Assembly: GCA_026545765.1 (NCBI GenBank)
Contig: CM048840.1
Span: 48,658,580 to 48,722,579 of the forward strand
DNA from: Plantago major
Lineage: Eukaryota; Streptophyta; Magnoliopsida; Lamiales; Plantaginaceae
DNA: 64,000 nucleotides
Reading direction: 5' to 3'
Both the position numbers and the translations under genes were made by a program. Every line of letters starts with the position of its first letter. Within the stretch, counting starts at the first letter, position 1. The notes beneath the pieces were generated by a model. The model was not told where the DNA came from, did not search any database, and saw only the letters and a list, made by a program, of their open reading frames with translations. Positions 10,901 through 20,971 of this stretch are shown here, piece after piece.

Positions 10901-12041
10901 TTTTTCTTCTTTATCATATCCACCTTTTAATCATCAAAATAGAAAACAAAATTAAAAAAAAAAAAGTATCCATGGAGAATCTGATTAAACCAAAGTGTAA
11001 AAATAAAATACTTACCCAAGTAAACTGAAATTGTGACAGAAACATAAATCGCCCATGGTATGTAGAATCACGCCCATAGAAATATATGCCAAAAAAATAA
11101 AGGAAAACATATCAGAACTTTAAAAAAAAAAATTGAATTTTTTAAAGATAGATAGTAGATACTGACCAGGATAGAAGTAAAATTAACTAAGAATCTGAAT
11201 CATCAAAAGCAAATTAAACCCTGATACCGTAATATTAGTCATAAAGTATGAGATACGGTCTCTAATAAATTATCTAAACACTGTTTATGTTATCATGAAA
11301 TGAAAATCGTTGATGTTATTAATCAAAACGTTTTAACGAAATGAAACTACGTGTTGATTTATAACTTGACCGTCTCAATAGTAGTAATGATCGAATTTTA
11401 TGATTACCTTGCCTTCCTTTCCGACTTTGTCCTTCTCTTCTGCAACTATTATCCCACAAATGAGCTTCATATCTTCCTGTCCACCTATGTCTACAAATTT
11501 CAAAGCAATTCAATTCATTACTATAACACAAACAGTGAAATATATTAATATTGCTTCAAATAAGATAAGCTAGTGGACTAGTCATAAGGTGGTCAAGCAG
11601 AATGGTAACGATTAAGGAAGAAAGCTACAAACCTAGTGACTCCTCTAAAGATAGAAGTTCGTTGGCCGTAAGTTTCGACTGCCGTCTTTTTGGCGGGCGG
11701 CTGTGTTACCGTCGGCAGCTGTTTGTTGGCGGAGTCTTGCTCAAACTGCGCCGCCGTAGCGCCGGCCAAGAAGTCCTCCAGTTTGGGCCCACCTCCGAGA
11801 AGAACTGCTGCACCATTTGATTCTTGATTATTTCCATCTGCGCGCAGTAATATTATTATATCAACATGCACAATTAATATGATTAGAAATTAAAAAGAGA
11901 AGTGGGAAAGTATGTGAATGATTATGGAAAAAAATGAATGAATGAATTACTGGTTGGATTTTGAAAGAGGGAGAGTTGGTGAGAGTAGTCTGAAAGGGAG
12001 AAGGCAAGCCAGTTCTGGGGATTATTATTAGGAGGATCCAT
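1923..12041 (-). CDS. AIL5: AINTEGUMENTA-LIKE 5 / PLETHORA5-type AP2 transcription factor
   Basis: Two-AP2-domain DNA-binding regulator; the AIL/PLT family controls meristem maintenance, embryo and lateral organ development in the nucleus. Nine exons, all with GT-AG introns and consistent phase: 12041-11951, 11837-11633, 11490-11408, 11024-11016, 10923-10835, 10738-10665, 10549-10499, 10350-10274 and 2596-1923. They encode 450 residues with no stop or frameshift. Residues 10-19 ([10 protein letters not shown]) and 48-56 (PKLEDFLAG) are family motifs. AP2 repeat 1 spans about 92-155 ([16 protein letters not shown]), the linker 156-193 ([20 protein letters not shown]) and AP2 repeat 2 about 194-252. 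The C-terminus PIFGLE resembles Arabidopsis AIL5 (VFGLE, from memory), not AIL6/7 or BBM. Exon 4 is the 9-nt micro-exon typical of the family, finishing the V-Y-L-G codons. The N-terminus is shorter than I recall for Arabidopsis (about 558 aa). Intron 8 (2597-10273) is swollen by an antisense L1. Confidence 0.93.
2892..2909. repeat. 18-bp target-site duplication of the L1, left copy
   Basis: AATATGTTTAGATAATTT here is repeated exactly at 8584-8601, directly after the A-rich tail of the L1. It fixes the insertion limits as 2910-8583. Confidence 0.9.
3355..4541 (+). pseudogene. L1 ORF1 (gag-like, DUF4283 and CCHC zinc knuckle), frameshifted
   Basis: ORF1 of plant L1 elements encodes an RNA-binding protein that packages the element RNA. 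The likely start is the ATG at 3355 ([11 protein letters not shown], acidic N-terminus). The reading frame shifts near 3540-3570 and again near 3640-3670. Beyond that it is open to 4541, with the DUF4283-like text [20 protein letters not shown] and WTPGMKLHP, then a CCHC zinc knuckle [14 protein letters not shown] at about 4120-4163 (CX2CX4HX4C), and a serine/glutamine-rich tail. The two frameshifts make it a pseudogene. The neighbouring ORF2 starts about 155 bp downstream, the usual L1 order. Confidence 0.85.
4697..8059 (+). pseudogene. L1 ORF2: AP endonuclease, reverse transcriptase, zinc-binding domain (broken)
   Basis: ORF2 makes the nick-and-prime enzyme of L1. From the ATG at 4697 the endonuclease is seen as [16 protein letters not shown] and VVGDLNVLL (to 5314). 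Reverse transcriptase motifs follow: KSPGPDGM (6058-6080), [14 protein letters not shown] (about 6395-6440), [15 protein letters not shown] (about 6568-6612), the catalytic FADDLLLF (about 6720-6743) and RYLGVPLSP (about 6920-6945). The zf-RVT domain is at 7560-7750 ([18 protein letters not shown]). Breaks: stops at about 5312, 5399, 6807 and 7392, and frame changes near 5840, 6095, 6230 and 7745. The catalytic FADD is intact, but no full protein can be made. Confidence 0.88.
8584..8601. repeat. 18-bp target-site duplication of the L1, right copy
   Basis: Exact copy of 2892-2909, placed directly after the A-rich tail of the L1. Confidence 0.9.
9071..9313. mobile_element. Stowaway-type MITE, copy 1 (AIL5 intron 8)
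   Basis: The 243-bp element is AT-rich and non-coding. Its right end reads AAATAGAGGGAG followed by TA and its left end TA-CTCTATTTGGGAG; these are degenerate Tc1/mariner (Stowaway) termini of the CTCCCTCC type with a TA target. Most of its interior is nearly identical to 36173-36425, for example the shared text around ACTCATAAACGATAATAG and TAAGAGTAAATT. Confidence 0.8.
9564..9938. mobile_element. PIF/Harbinger-like (Tourist-type) MITE
   Basis: Imperfect terminal inverted repeats: CAGGCTGTTTG at the left and the reverse complement GTAGCTGTTTGGG at the right, flanked by TAA on both sides (9561-9563 and 9939-9941). A TAA/TTA target is typical of PIF/Harbinger. Subterminal text (TTTTAATCG) is repeated in inverse orientation at both ends. 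The middle resembles 33090-33270 read on the opposite strand. It lies in intron 8 of AIL5. Confidence 0.6.
11016..11024 (-). other. AIL5: 9-nt micro-exon (exon 4) of AIL5
   Basis: TTTACTTGG is bounded by a CAG acceptor (11027-11025) and a GTAAGT donor (11015-11010). It joins exon 3 (ending CAA-G) to exon 5 (starting GT-GGA) to give V-Y-L-G in the first AP2 repeat, exactly where ANT/AIL genes carry a conserved 9-nt exon. Confidence 0.9.
11250..11376. mobile_element. Short MITE with GAGACGGTCT-type ends (AIL5 intron 3)
   Basis: GAGATACGGTCTC at 11250-11262 faces GACCGTCTC at 11368-11376, and the interior includes TGTTATTAATCAAAACG. The same ends and interior text recur at 22852-23050, so this is a repeated family rather than chance. 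It has no coding capacity. The superfamily is not clear to me. Confidence 0.55.
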
Positions 12042-13125
12042 GTTTATGAATGACTAGGATTGCCAGTAAAATGATGATATCGGTTCTCGAGAACAAAAAC
12101 AAACTTTTCTTTTCTTTGGGAAACAGCGCTGTACTGTATTTGAGAGACTTGGTTGTTGAGAAATGAAAGACAGGCTCAAACCTTATGATGCACTGATATA
12201 GAGGTGGTGGTAGAAATTAAATTCATTAATGGACAATTGTATACTAATTCTTTTTTGAAATGTAAGTTCATCCAAAATATATTCTGGTTTGCTTTATTGA
12301 TCAATAAAATAAGGAAATCGAAACATTTAAATAGAAAAATAATAAAGAAGGAATAAAATTGATAGTGGGTTGCTAGAGTGGAAAGTTGAAGAATATTATT
12401 TAGATGAAGAATGAATACATCAGAGGTATGTATTGGTATAGTTGTAAATATGAGTGTTTTATGTGTGTATTAGTTAAATGGGATAGAAGATAGCATTAAA
12501 AAAAAAAAAAGAAGCTTTCATTGGGACGACTAGAATAGCAAAATGCGAAGGAGCGAAGCATCGAAGGAAAAGTCATAGGATAGAACTTTACCTCAAATGT
12601 ATTTGTTATTGAAAAGAAGAGTGTAAAAGTGTAACATGGAGTCGGTCACCGCTTATATATAGGGGTTGAAAAGTGTTGGGTTCTAGGGAGAGTTCACATG
12701 GACGAACTGATGTGTGTCTCTATTTGAATTTGGGTTATAGGGGGGAGTTCACATATGGGTGAACAGTCCTACGTTACTTGGGTCACTTAGTTTCACGTAG
12801 ACGGGAACGTATGTGAAAGAACTGGATTCACAACTCCGTAAAACGAGGATAAAAGTTAGGCTCTAATGCTAAGTTGGTTCGGGATTACAAGTTGAGGTCC
12901 TGAGCTCAAGTTTCCTTAAATTGAAACTGGATTCCTCGTATAGAACCAATGGTATTCATGGATAAATAGGTAATCAAAATAAGGTCAATGGCTTTGCCTA
13001 TATTCGGATTACGAGTCAACTGTGAAGGATCTTATATATATGTATATAGTTTAACAAGCTCGTCTATAGTCGCGGGTATTCTGATACTATCACCAGTGGA
13101 TTGCATGATTTGATCTTGCAAGATA
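12042..13125. promoter_or_regulatory. Upstream region of AIL5 (promoter and 5' UTR expected)
   Basis: The 1.1 kb in front of the AIL5 start codon (12041) has no other gene. I see no clear TATA box close to the start. At 12590-13080 the base composition changes and the text looks like an old repeat of unknown type. A single TGTCTC auxin-response hexamer lies near 12714, which is weak evidence by itself. Confidence 0.35.
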
Positions 13126-13133
13126 TTCTACAT

Positions 13134-13968
13134 GGGGTGTGCATATAAGCCGAATCCGAAAATTCAATCCGAACTGGTGTGTTCGGATCGAATTTCGGAT
13201 TATGATTTTTCAGGATTTTAGATTAGATCGGATTAAATCCGCGGATTTTCGAATTAATCCGATTTTGGATCAGATTGGATTAATCGAATTAATCGGATTT
13301 GATCGGATTAAATACACTATGTATATATACTGTTAGTACTTGTTTAGAAACCCTAAATCACTTCATTTTCACAATTTCTCAACAGCTCCAGGCCATTGCC
13401 CCTCCTTCCATTTCAACCGCGACTCCTCCCTCATCTCCGACGGTGCCTCTCGCCTCCTCCCTCATACCCGACGGCGCTTCCTCCCTCCTTCATCCTTTCT
13501 GGTGTTACATCTAGTCATCTAGAGATATGCACTAATGGATCCATCTAGTTAATAAAGCAGAAGCACACATGTTGACCAAAGGAGACGGCAAAAGCCCATT
13601 CGTGTTGTTTGGAAACTAGATCTGAGATGTAGAATAGTAATATATTACGATTTCTATTGTTGTTAGTATTGTTAGTATTGATTTCTATGAGTAAATTTCA
13701 TCTCTTCCTCCTCCAATTATCAGGTTTGATGTAACTTTTGCATATCATTTTGGACAAATTTGATTTTTTTTAAAGAAAAAGCTTTAATTTTTTAGGTTTT
13801 CGGATTTTTTGGATTAAATCCAAAAAAAAAATTCCGATCCGAAATCGGATTGATCCGAATCCGTTCAGATCGATTTCCGAATTGAGCAAAATCGTAAATT
13901 TCAGATCGGATTAATCCAAAATTCGGATCGGATTTGATCCAATCCGAATTCGATCCATGCACACCCCT
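13134..13968. mobile_element. Non-autonomous hAT-like element with CGGAT/ATCCG subterminal arrays
   Basis: 835 bp with terminal inverted repeats GGGGTGTGCAT (13134) and ATGCACACCCCT (to 13968), flanked by TTCTACAT and ATCTACAT (8 bp, one mismatch). An 8-bp duplication and this kind of end point to hAT. About 190 bp at each end are packed with CGGATT/AATCCG motifs in both orientations, as expected for transposase-binding sites. The middle (13370-13510) is unusually rich in C and T (CTCCTCC, CATCTCCGACGG) and may be a captured host fragment. No transposase is present. Confidence 0.75.
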
Positions 13969-15191
13969 ATCTACATCTTAGGGAGTGCGGCCTCACAAGT
14001 TTAGTTGGAATCTTGTTGAGTTTTAACATGAGGATGTACGTGTTTGAAGCCCAAAAAGATGCTAAGTCCAGCGTCCTCTTTAGCACAATCATTACCGGAC
14101 AAGTAGTAATAAAACCTTGTTTATATTCATTTATATGTTTGATAGATGTGTAGTACTTTGAATCATGTATGATTCATTCACGTTTAGACTCGGGAAGTCT
14201 AAAATGTAATTAATAGGAACATTGGGATATGTTATGGGAATTAATTAAAGTATAGGAACTAAATTGCAATTTATCAAAAGTTACAATTACGACACTTGAG
14301 ATATATTATTATGATTAGATTAATAACATAAGTGTAATTTACACTTGGAAAAAGTGTATGATCGTTTTCAAGATCATTGAAACAGTTTAGAGAGTGTACT
14401 AGAAAGTCCAAGGACTCATTTGCAAATAATGACAGTTTCGTATTTTACGAATGTGGTTTATCAAATATGTTATTTGGATAATACCAAGTGTATTTGATAT
14501 AAAACATTTCCTTGAAAAGTGTTAGGATTGTTGTAGAAATTTTTCAGGTCACTTTTAACATGTTTCAAAAGTATTTGGGCCAAAGTGCAATTTACCATAA
14601 TTGGGTGAATAGTGTTGCAGGAAAATTAATATTAATTTATTAAATCTCAGTATTGTAGAAGATACTCCTAATTGAGAATGTTGAATATATATAGAAAATT
14701 CTAATTCTACTTAGATTTGGAATTTTACCTTATTAAGGACTCCTAATTGAGAGAAACTAGATGAACAAATCTCATTGCCCAACCAAAGTCCATGGCCAGC
14801 CACATGATGTCCAAGGGAAGGAATTTTCACCTTGAAACCCTAGCCTCTTTCTTACTTCGATTATAACGTTTGCTAGTGCCCTCACCACAACTACTTAGTG
14901 GTAAACAATTCGAAGCTAAATAAAGACTAAGGTGTTTATCATTATACGCGAAAGAAGGAGAAGAAACTCGAAGGTCCCATATCCTACTAACTTCGGCCGA
15001 AACATATCAAGGAGGGGAAGTAGTCAGAATTCGACTCTTGCACGTGATTCGAGGCATGTTCGTAGTTCGTGACTTGTTCGTGTGTTCGTTGATTGGATTG
15101 GAGAATTTCCGACTTGAAGAGAGGTTTAACTAGCCAGTCATTATGAGCAAAAAGGTGATTCTTAAATCGTAGTATGCATGCTAGGTTCTTG

Positions 15192-15193
<2 letters not shown>

Positions 15194-15222
<29 letters not shown>
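15194..15222. repeat. (CA)n microsatellite
   Basis: About 14 uninterrupted CA units inside unit 1 of the tandem duplication. The same site in unit 2 has a shorter tract (16102-16128). Confidence 0.95.
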
Positions 15223-15224
<2 letters not shown>

Positions 15225-16101
15225 ATTCTGTTGTGCAAAGTGTTTGGTCGGAACCTGCAAGGAGGGGGAGCGTCGAACTCGACTCTAACACTGGGATCGA
15301 GGCTCGTTCGTGGTTCGTGACTTGTTTGTGTGTTCGTTGATTGGATTGGAGAATTTTCGACTTGAATAGAAGTTCAGTTAGAGTAACCGTGAATCAAACT
15401 CAAACACCTCATGTAGTTATTTGATTTGAAGCTTGCGAGTAGCTAAGATTCAAATAACGAACGTTTGTATATTATCGATTCAATGTGGATCAACATCTTA
15501 GGGAGTGCGTCCTCACAAGTTTAGTTGGAGTCTTGTTGAGGTTTAACATGAGGATCTTCTAGTCTAGAATAGAGGATGTACATGTTTGAAGCCCAAAAAG
15601 ATGCTAAGTGCAGCGTCCTCTTTAGCACAATCATTACTGGACAAGCAGTAATAAAACCTCATTTATATTCGTTTATATGTTTGATAGATGTGTAGTACTT
15701 TGAATCATGTATGATTCATTCACATTTAGACTCGGGAAGTCTAAGATGTAATTAATAGGAACATTGGGATATGTTCTGGGAATTAATTAAAGTATAGGAA
15801 CTAAATTGGAATTTATTAAAAGTTACAATTACGACACTTGAGATATATTATTATGTTTAGATTAATAATATAAGTGTAATTTACACTTGGAAAAAGTGTA
15901 TGATCATTTTCAGGATCATTGAAACACTTTAGAGTGTAGAATTCGACTCTTGCACGTGATTCGAGGCATGTTCGTGGTTCGTGACTTGTTCGTGTGTTCG
16001 TTGATTGAATTGGAGAATTTTCGACTTGAAGAGAGTTCAACTAGCCAGTCATTATGGCAAAAAGGTGAATCTTGAATCGTAGTATGCATGCTAGGTTCTT
16101 G

Positions 16102-16128
<27 letters not shown>
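16102..16128. repeat. (CA)n microsatellite, second unit
   Basis: CA tract at the position corresponding to 15194-15222, with a slightly different length, so the tract has changed since the duplication. Confidence 0.95.
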
Positions 16129-16132
<4 letters not shown>

Positions 16133-16446
16133 ATTCTGTTGTGCAAAGTGTTTGGTCGGAACCTGCAAGGAGGGGGGAGAGGCGAACTCGACTCTAACAC
16201 TTGGATCGAGGCTCGTTCGTGGTTCGTGACTTGTTTGTGTGTTCGTTGATTGGATTGGAGAATTTTCGACTTGAATAGAAGTTCAGCTAGCCAGTTAATT
16301 TGAGCAAAGGGGTGATTAATAAACTGTAATATGCATGCTAAGTAACCGTGAATCAAACTCAAACACCTCATGTAGTTTTTTGATTTGAAGCTTGCGAGTA
16401 GCTAAGATTCAAATAACGAACGTTTGTATATTATCGATTCAATGTG

Positions 16447-17547
16447 CTTGCGAGTAGCATTGGATTCATTAATATACTTGAAGTAAATAATCGATTCTTC
16501 TGCATGCAGTTGCGTCGAATGATTATGTATATAATCGTTATCAGTACGTGGTGGTGGTTATGATGCGAGTTCATAATAACCTAGTCGATGTATGTGTAAA
16601 CTTAATTAATATATTAATCATGCTACCGTGGTGACTCGTTTATCTTGCAATTTAATAAATGCATAATAGATATGCGAGTTAATCTGTGATTGGGTGTTTT
16701 TATGGAAACACATGTGCAAATATTTAAAAAGGTCACCATCCATATTTTTCGCGATGCGAATTCGCCCAACAAATAAGGTAACTGCCATGCCCATGGGCTG
16801 TGGGCCGGCCCATACGAAGCCCACTCGAACCGAGCGGAAATTCAACACCGAACGCACGTTAAGCTGAGAAGCTCGGAGTGCACGATATGAGAAGCGTATC
16901 GCAACGCATGAGAAAACTAGGAATAATGTGGCTTTCACCCTCAAATCCACATAAGTAGACATAAGTAGAAGATTGAAGACTTTGTCACTCAAGATTCATT
17001 GGTAATCATCTCAGGAACCGTCTTTCATATAGAAAGCCCAAGTGGCTAAGCAAACGAAAGGACATGATCCGGAATTGGTCAACCTAGCAATTTTTTCCAT
17101 GGCAAAAGCACTAACAGAATGAACATTCAGACAAGGAGTATTTATAGAAAGTCCACCATTCTCCATTGATAGCAACTAGTGGAACCCAGAACAAGAATTC
17201 CGTAGCCATCCTAGAAGATGACTAGAAACCGGGGGGGGGGGGGGGGGTACTGCATAAATGGTCCGCACCGGAGTCGAGCAAGCATCCCTGTGCATAAGCC
17301 TTCGGTGAACGCAGACGGATCCCGCGAGACTCTCGCTGCAAACATCCTCTGGATAAGGGAACATCGAGGGACCCACCATTGGTCATTGGGATCAACCTAT
17401 AAATACCACACATTTGTTCAATAAATGCATACACACATTCATTAATGCACACGTCACTATATACTTTCTCCGCGGCGAGTAAACATCTACTCCGAGTAGC
17501 ATTGATATAGGGCATTGTACTCCATATTCAAGATCTATACAATTTAT
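16447..17547. other. Possible LTR remnant upstream of the CACTA element
   Basis: No convincing gene. At 17396-17404 there is a strong TATA box (CCTATAAATACC) followed by a CT/AT-rich leader-like stretch up to the CACTA insertion. With the CACTA element removed, the text continues at 21437 into a short leader and an ATG at 21517 that opens MPKTKSNKTLADVS and a basic stretch. This layout would fit an LTR promoter, leader and gag start of an old retroelement. I see no primer-binding site and call it tentatively. Confidence 0.3.
17231..17247. repeat. Run of 17 guanines
   Basis: An uninterrupted G17 tract in otherwise mixed sequence. Its exact length is uncertain in any assembly because homopolymers are error-prone. 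Confidence 0.9.
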
Positions 17548-19522
17548 CACTACAAGAATTCTGGTATAATGCAACGGATTGGGGCGACAAATTTTATCCG
17601 TCGCCCCATAGCGACGAATCGCTTCCGTCGCCAACCTTAGCGACGGATAATAATTATCCATCGCTTATTAGCGAATGTTATCCGTCGCTATATGGGTGAC
17701 GGATTTTATTAATCCGTCGCCCATACTTTGACTTTAAAAAAAATTAAATATTAACGACGGATAAATTATCCGTCGTTAATATTTATATTTAAAATTAAAA
17801 AAAATTAAAAAAGGCGACGGATAATTTATCCGTCGCTACGGGGCGACGGAAAACTATCCGTCGCTCCCGTAGCGATGGATCGGCCTTTAGGCCAACGGAT
17901 ACGTTTCCGTCGGCCCAGAAGGCCTTTAGTCGGACTGAAGCAGAAGCCATTTTCGCTCTTCTGCTTCTTCCTTTCTCCTCCGTTTTTCTTCATTTCTCCT
18001 CCATCAAATCCGGCCAATTGTTGACGATTCTTCTCAATTTTGGTGTCAATTCAAAGATCGTTGGACGAGGAGCTCGTTTCTTCCATCAAATTTTAAATTT
18101 CATCCGCTATTTTCTTCGGAATCAACGGTATTTTGACTAAACCCTAACTTTTGGAAATTTGGGATTTTTTTGATTTTTGACTACTTATTCTCAATTGTAT
18201 GTTTATATGAAGTATGTAGTAGCTTGTTTAGTTAATTTGATCAATTATATGTAATTTGATATGTATATGTAATTTGATTAATTTGATTTCTATATGTAAT
18301 TTGATAGTTAGTTTAGTTAATTTGATATGAATGTATGTAGTAATTCAATATGTATGTATATTAATTTGATAAGTATGTATGTAGTGAAGTATGTATGTTA
18401 ATTAATTATGTATGTAGTTAGTTTATTTAATTTGATATGTATGTTAAGTATGTATGTAGTAATTCGATATTTATGTGTAATTTGATATGTGTGTTAAGTA
18501 TGTATGTAGTTAGTTTAGTTAATTAATTTGATATGTATGTATGTAGTAGTTTTGGTTGATTTGATAAATTCGTATATGTACTAAATTACGAGGATGTAGT
18601 TAAGTGTTTTGAGCGACGGATAATTTGTTGATTATATTAACGTGTAATTTATAATTTATAACTCGTAGTAGTAAAACACTTAATAAATTTTGTAACATAT
18701 CGAACACTTAATAATTAAGTTATAAGGAACGTATAATAATTAACAATTAATCTCTACAATCTTCTTATCCGAATTGGAATCGATCTAATAAATTAAATAC
18801 GATCTAATCAATTGGAACGTGTCAGGTTAAAAAAGTATACAATGAATTCCGACCGTTCATGGATGTACGATCGTACGGCAGTAAATGGCAGAGTTTCTAG
18901 GAGTTTTGTAGAAGGGGTTAAAGGTTTCATCTCGTTTGCCATGGGACGTCCGGCTTGTGCAACTGGGGGTTGATAAAGTGTCATTGCACATTAGAAACCT
19001 GCAGAAACAAGCAATTTATGACTCCTACGGCAGTATTCGAGCACTTGCGACGTTATGGATTCATGCCTGAGTATCATGTATGGATTCATGATGGTGAGGA
19101 AGCGTCACAAGTGAATGATGCGTGGTAGGGAGCGTCACAAGTGATGAGGAGGGGGCTGCAAGAGAATGATGCGTTTTATCCGTTTTGTCTCTAGGCTTGT
19201 ATAACTAGTAATCATTAGTTGATATATGAAACCAAACATTATGGTAAAATTGAAGCTAATGTAACTTATATTATGTAATGTCGTAACAATTGATTGAAGC
19301 TAATATAACTTATATTATGTAGCAATTGATTGAATTATTGTGAAATTGATTTATTATCGTAAATGATAGACCTCGATCTAATGAATTCAAATGTGTCAGG
19401 TTATTATCGTAAATGATAGACCTAGTTAGTAGTTGATAACACTTGAGTAATTATATGTGTTCTTATAATTTGTTATGTATTATAACTCGTACTAACACAT
19501 TTTATCAGATTACATATTTTTT

Positions 19523-20971
19523 TTGTCAGCTGACAGAGAAGTCCACTATCGTCCCCCCATGACGCCACCGCATGATAGTCTTGGGTGGGCAGGTCGAGGA
19601 CGTGGAGGGCTCAGTAGTCGTGCCAGCAGTCTCGGATCTGAGACCCCCCATCAGGTGATAGCAGCATGGGCTCTACCATTCAGCCCGGACACATATTGGA
19701 GGGCGACCATGACGATTGTCCCTACCTCGTGTTTGATCCACTGAATCCCAAAGTCACGTGGGACGGGTTGCCTGTGATTTTTCCTGTTGGTCCTGCCAAG
19801 TAAGTATTATACATTCATCTTAAATATGTAAAACATAATTTATGATAGTTGACAAGTATAAATTATTGTACTAAAGTAATATATATTTGTTTCTTGTATC
19901 TTATACATTGACAACAGTTTATGGCCTTGGGAGGTCCACAACAAACTAGGTGACATCTTCCGGAGCAGGAGAGAGCCACCGGGGCAGGGTGGTGAATGTT
20001 GGTCTCACATCTCGGACCGCATGAGGGCCGAGTACTTTGATGAGCTGAGGGTAAGTAAAAATATGACATTCCTTTATTTGTTATTATAATCGTTTTAATA
20101 TGAGTGGTATGTTAGCCACTATATGTGAGTGGTATGTTAGCCACTTTATTTGGGTGATATGTTAGTCACCATTGTGTTAGGAAAATTTAGGACAATGTGA
20201 GTGGTATGTTAGCCATTATATGTGAGTGGTATGTTAGCCACTTTGTTTGGGTGATGCGGCAGGAAGGGCCGTTCACCACCTTGGGAGGTGATCTACTCTC
20301 ACTGATTATTACCAATCGGTAAGTATATATATGTTTTTTTTCAATCTAGCATTACGTTTATGTATTGTGTCATGCTCTATTACTTGTGAGATGATAAATT
20401 GTTGACTATATATGTTGTTCAGATCTCACGGGTGGAGGTGACATCCAAGTATGACATCTTCAAGAAGGCCAAGGTATAAGGTGGTATGGACCATTCAGGG
20501 CCTCGTCTATCATGATATGTTTATGTTGCTTAAAGTTCATATTTGTACACTATTACAAGTTATTTTTGAAAGACAGTAACTGATCATGATATCTGCTATT
20601 TACGATTTCAGGCAGAGGTTGATGCTCAGGTAGCGAGGCAGGAGGAAGAGACGGGTGATGTGCTGTCAACTGAACAAGTTGACAACATCTTCCTAGAGGT
20701 CAACAAACCGGACAACAAAGGACGAATATATGGACTCGGGAGCCTCGGTTTGAGCTTGGCTAGTCCGGGGTGCTCCTCATCATCATCCCAGCAGTCTAGA
20801 CATCCGGTTTACACACAGGACTGTGTCTCGAAATGGTGCAACGAGTCCGGAACAAAGTTGCGGCTAACTCAAGAGATGGAGCGGCTGACAGAGAACGAAG
20901 GAGGAGAACGGCGCCTTGATGATGGAGCGATTCATGTCCTGTCCAAAGACCCACCCCCGTCTGGTAGCTAG
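19523..20971 (+). pseudogene. En/Spm (Ptta, Transposase_24-like) gene in the CACTA element, decayed
   Basis: Several exon-like pieces on the plus strand: 19523-19800 (GRGRGGLSSRASS, later in another frame DDCPYLVFDPLNPKVTW; donor GTAAGT at about 19801), 19918-20050 (PWEVHNKLGDIFRSRREPPGQGG then RMRAEYFDELR, donor GTAAGT), about 20246-20325, 20420-20478, and 20612-20971 (EETGDVLSTEQVDNIFLEVN then GRIYGLGSLG). The D/E-Y-F-D-E-L-R and R-x-Y-G-L-G-S-L pieces recall the plant Ptta/En/Spm family (PF03004), a gene often carried by CACTA elements whose function is not settled. Frame changes between the pieces suggest decay, but an intact spliced gene cannot be excluded by eye. Confidence 0.55.
20100..20255. 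repeat. Minisatellite-like repeat in the CACTA element
   Basis: GAGTGGTATGTTAGCCACT is repeated with small changes at about 20102, 20126, 20149 (GGGTGATATGTTAGTCACC), 20200 and 20224. Each unit is itself nearly palindromic (GTGG...CCAC). It appears to lie in an intron of the internal gene. Confidence 0.8.

Larger units (their letters stand above)
13976..16446. repeat. Large tandem duplication (two units) with nested subrepeats
   Basis: Unit 1 (about 13976-15487) and unit 2 (about 15488-16446) start with the same text (CATCTTAGGGAGTGCG) and end with ATTATCGATTCAATGTG. They match over long stretches (13976-14400 with 15488-15935; 15028-15487 with 15943-16446), but unit 2 lacks what unit 1 has at 14400-15025. 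Within each unit a block of about 240 bp is present twice (starting near 15028 and 15270; 15943 and 16180), recognised by TTCGTGACTTGTT and GTTCGTTGATTGGATTGG. No coding sequence is seen. It may derive from an LTR retroelement, but no LTR boundary or primer site is clear. Confidence 0.75.

Noticed and set aside
12714..12719. Auxin-response element (TGTCTC) of AIL5
   Set aside because: A single hexamer occurs by chance every few kb, and it lies nearly 700 bp upstream in repeat-like DNA.
16618..16992. 124-codon minus-strand frame
   Set aside because: No recognisable motif, in a region that looks like non-coding repeat DNA; composition does not resemble coding sequence.
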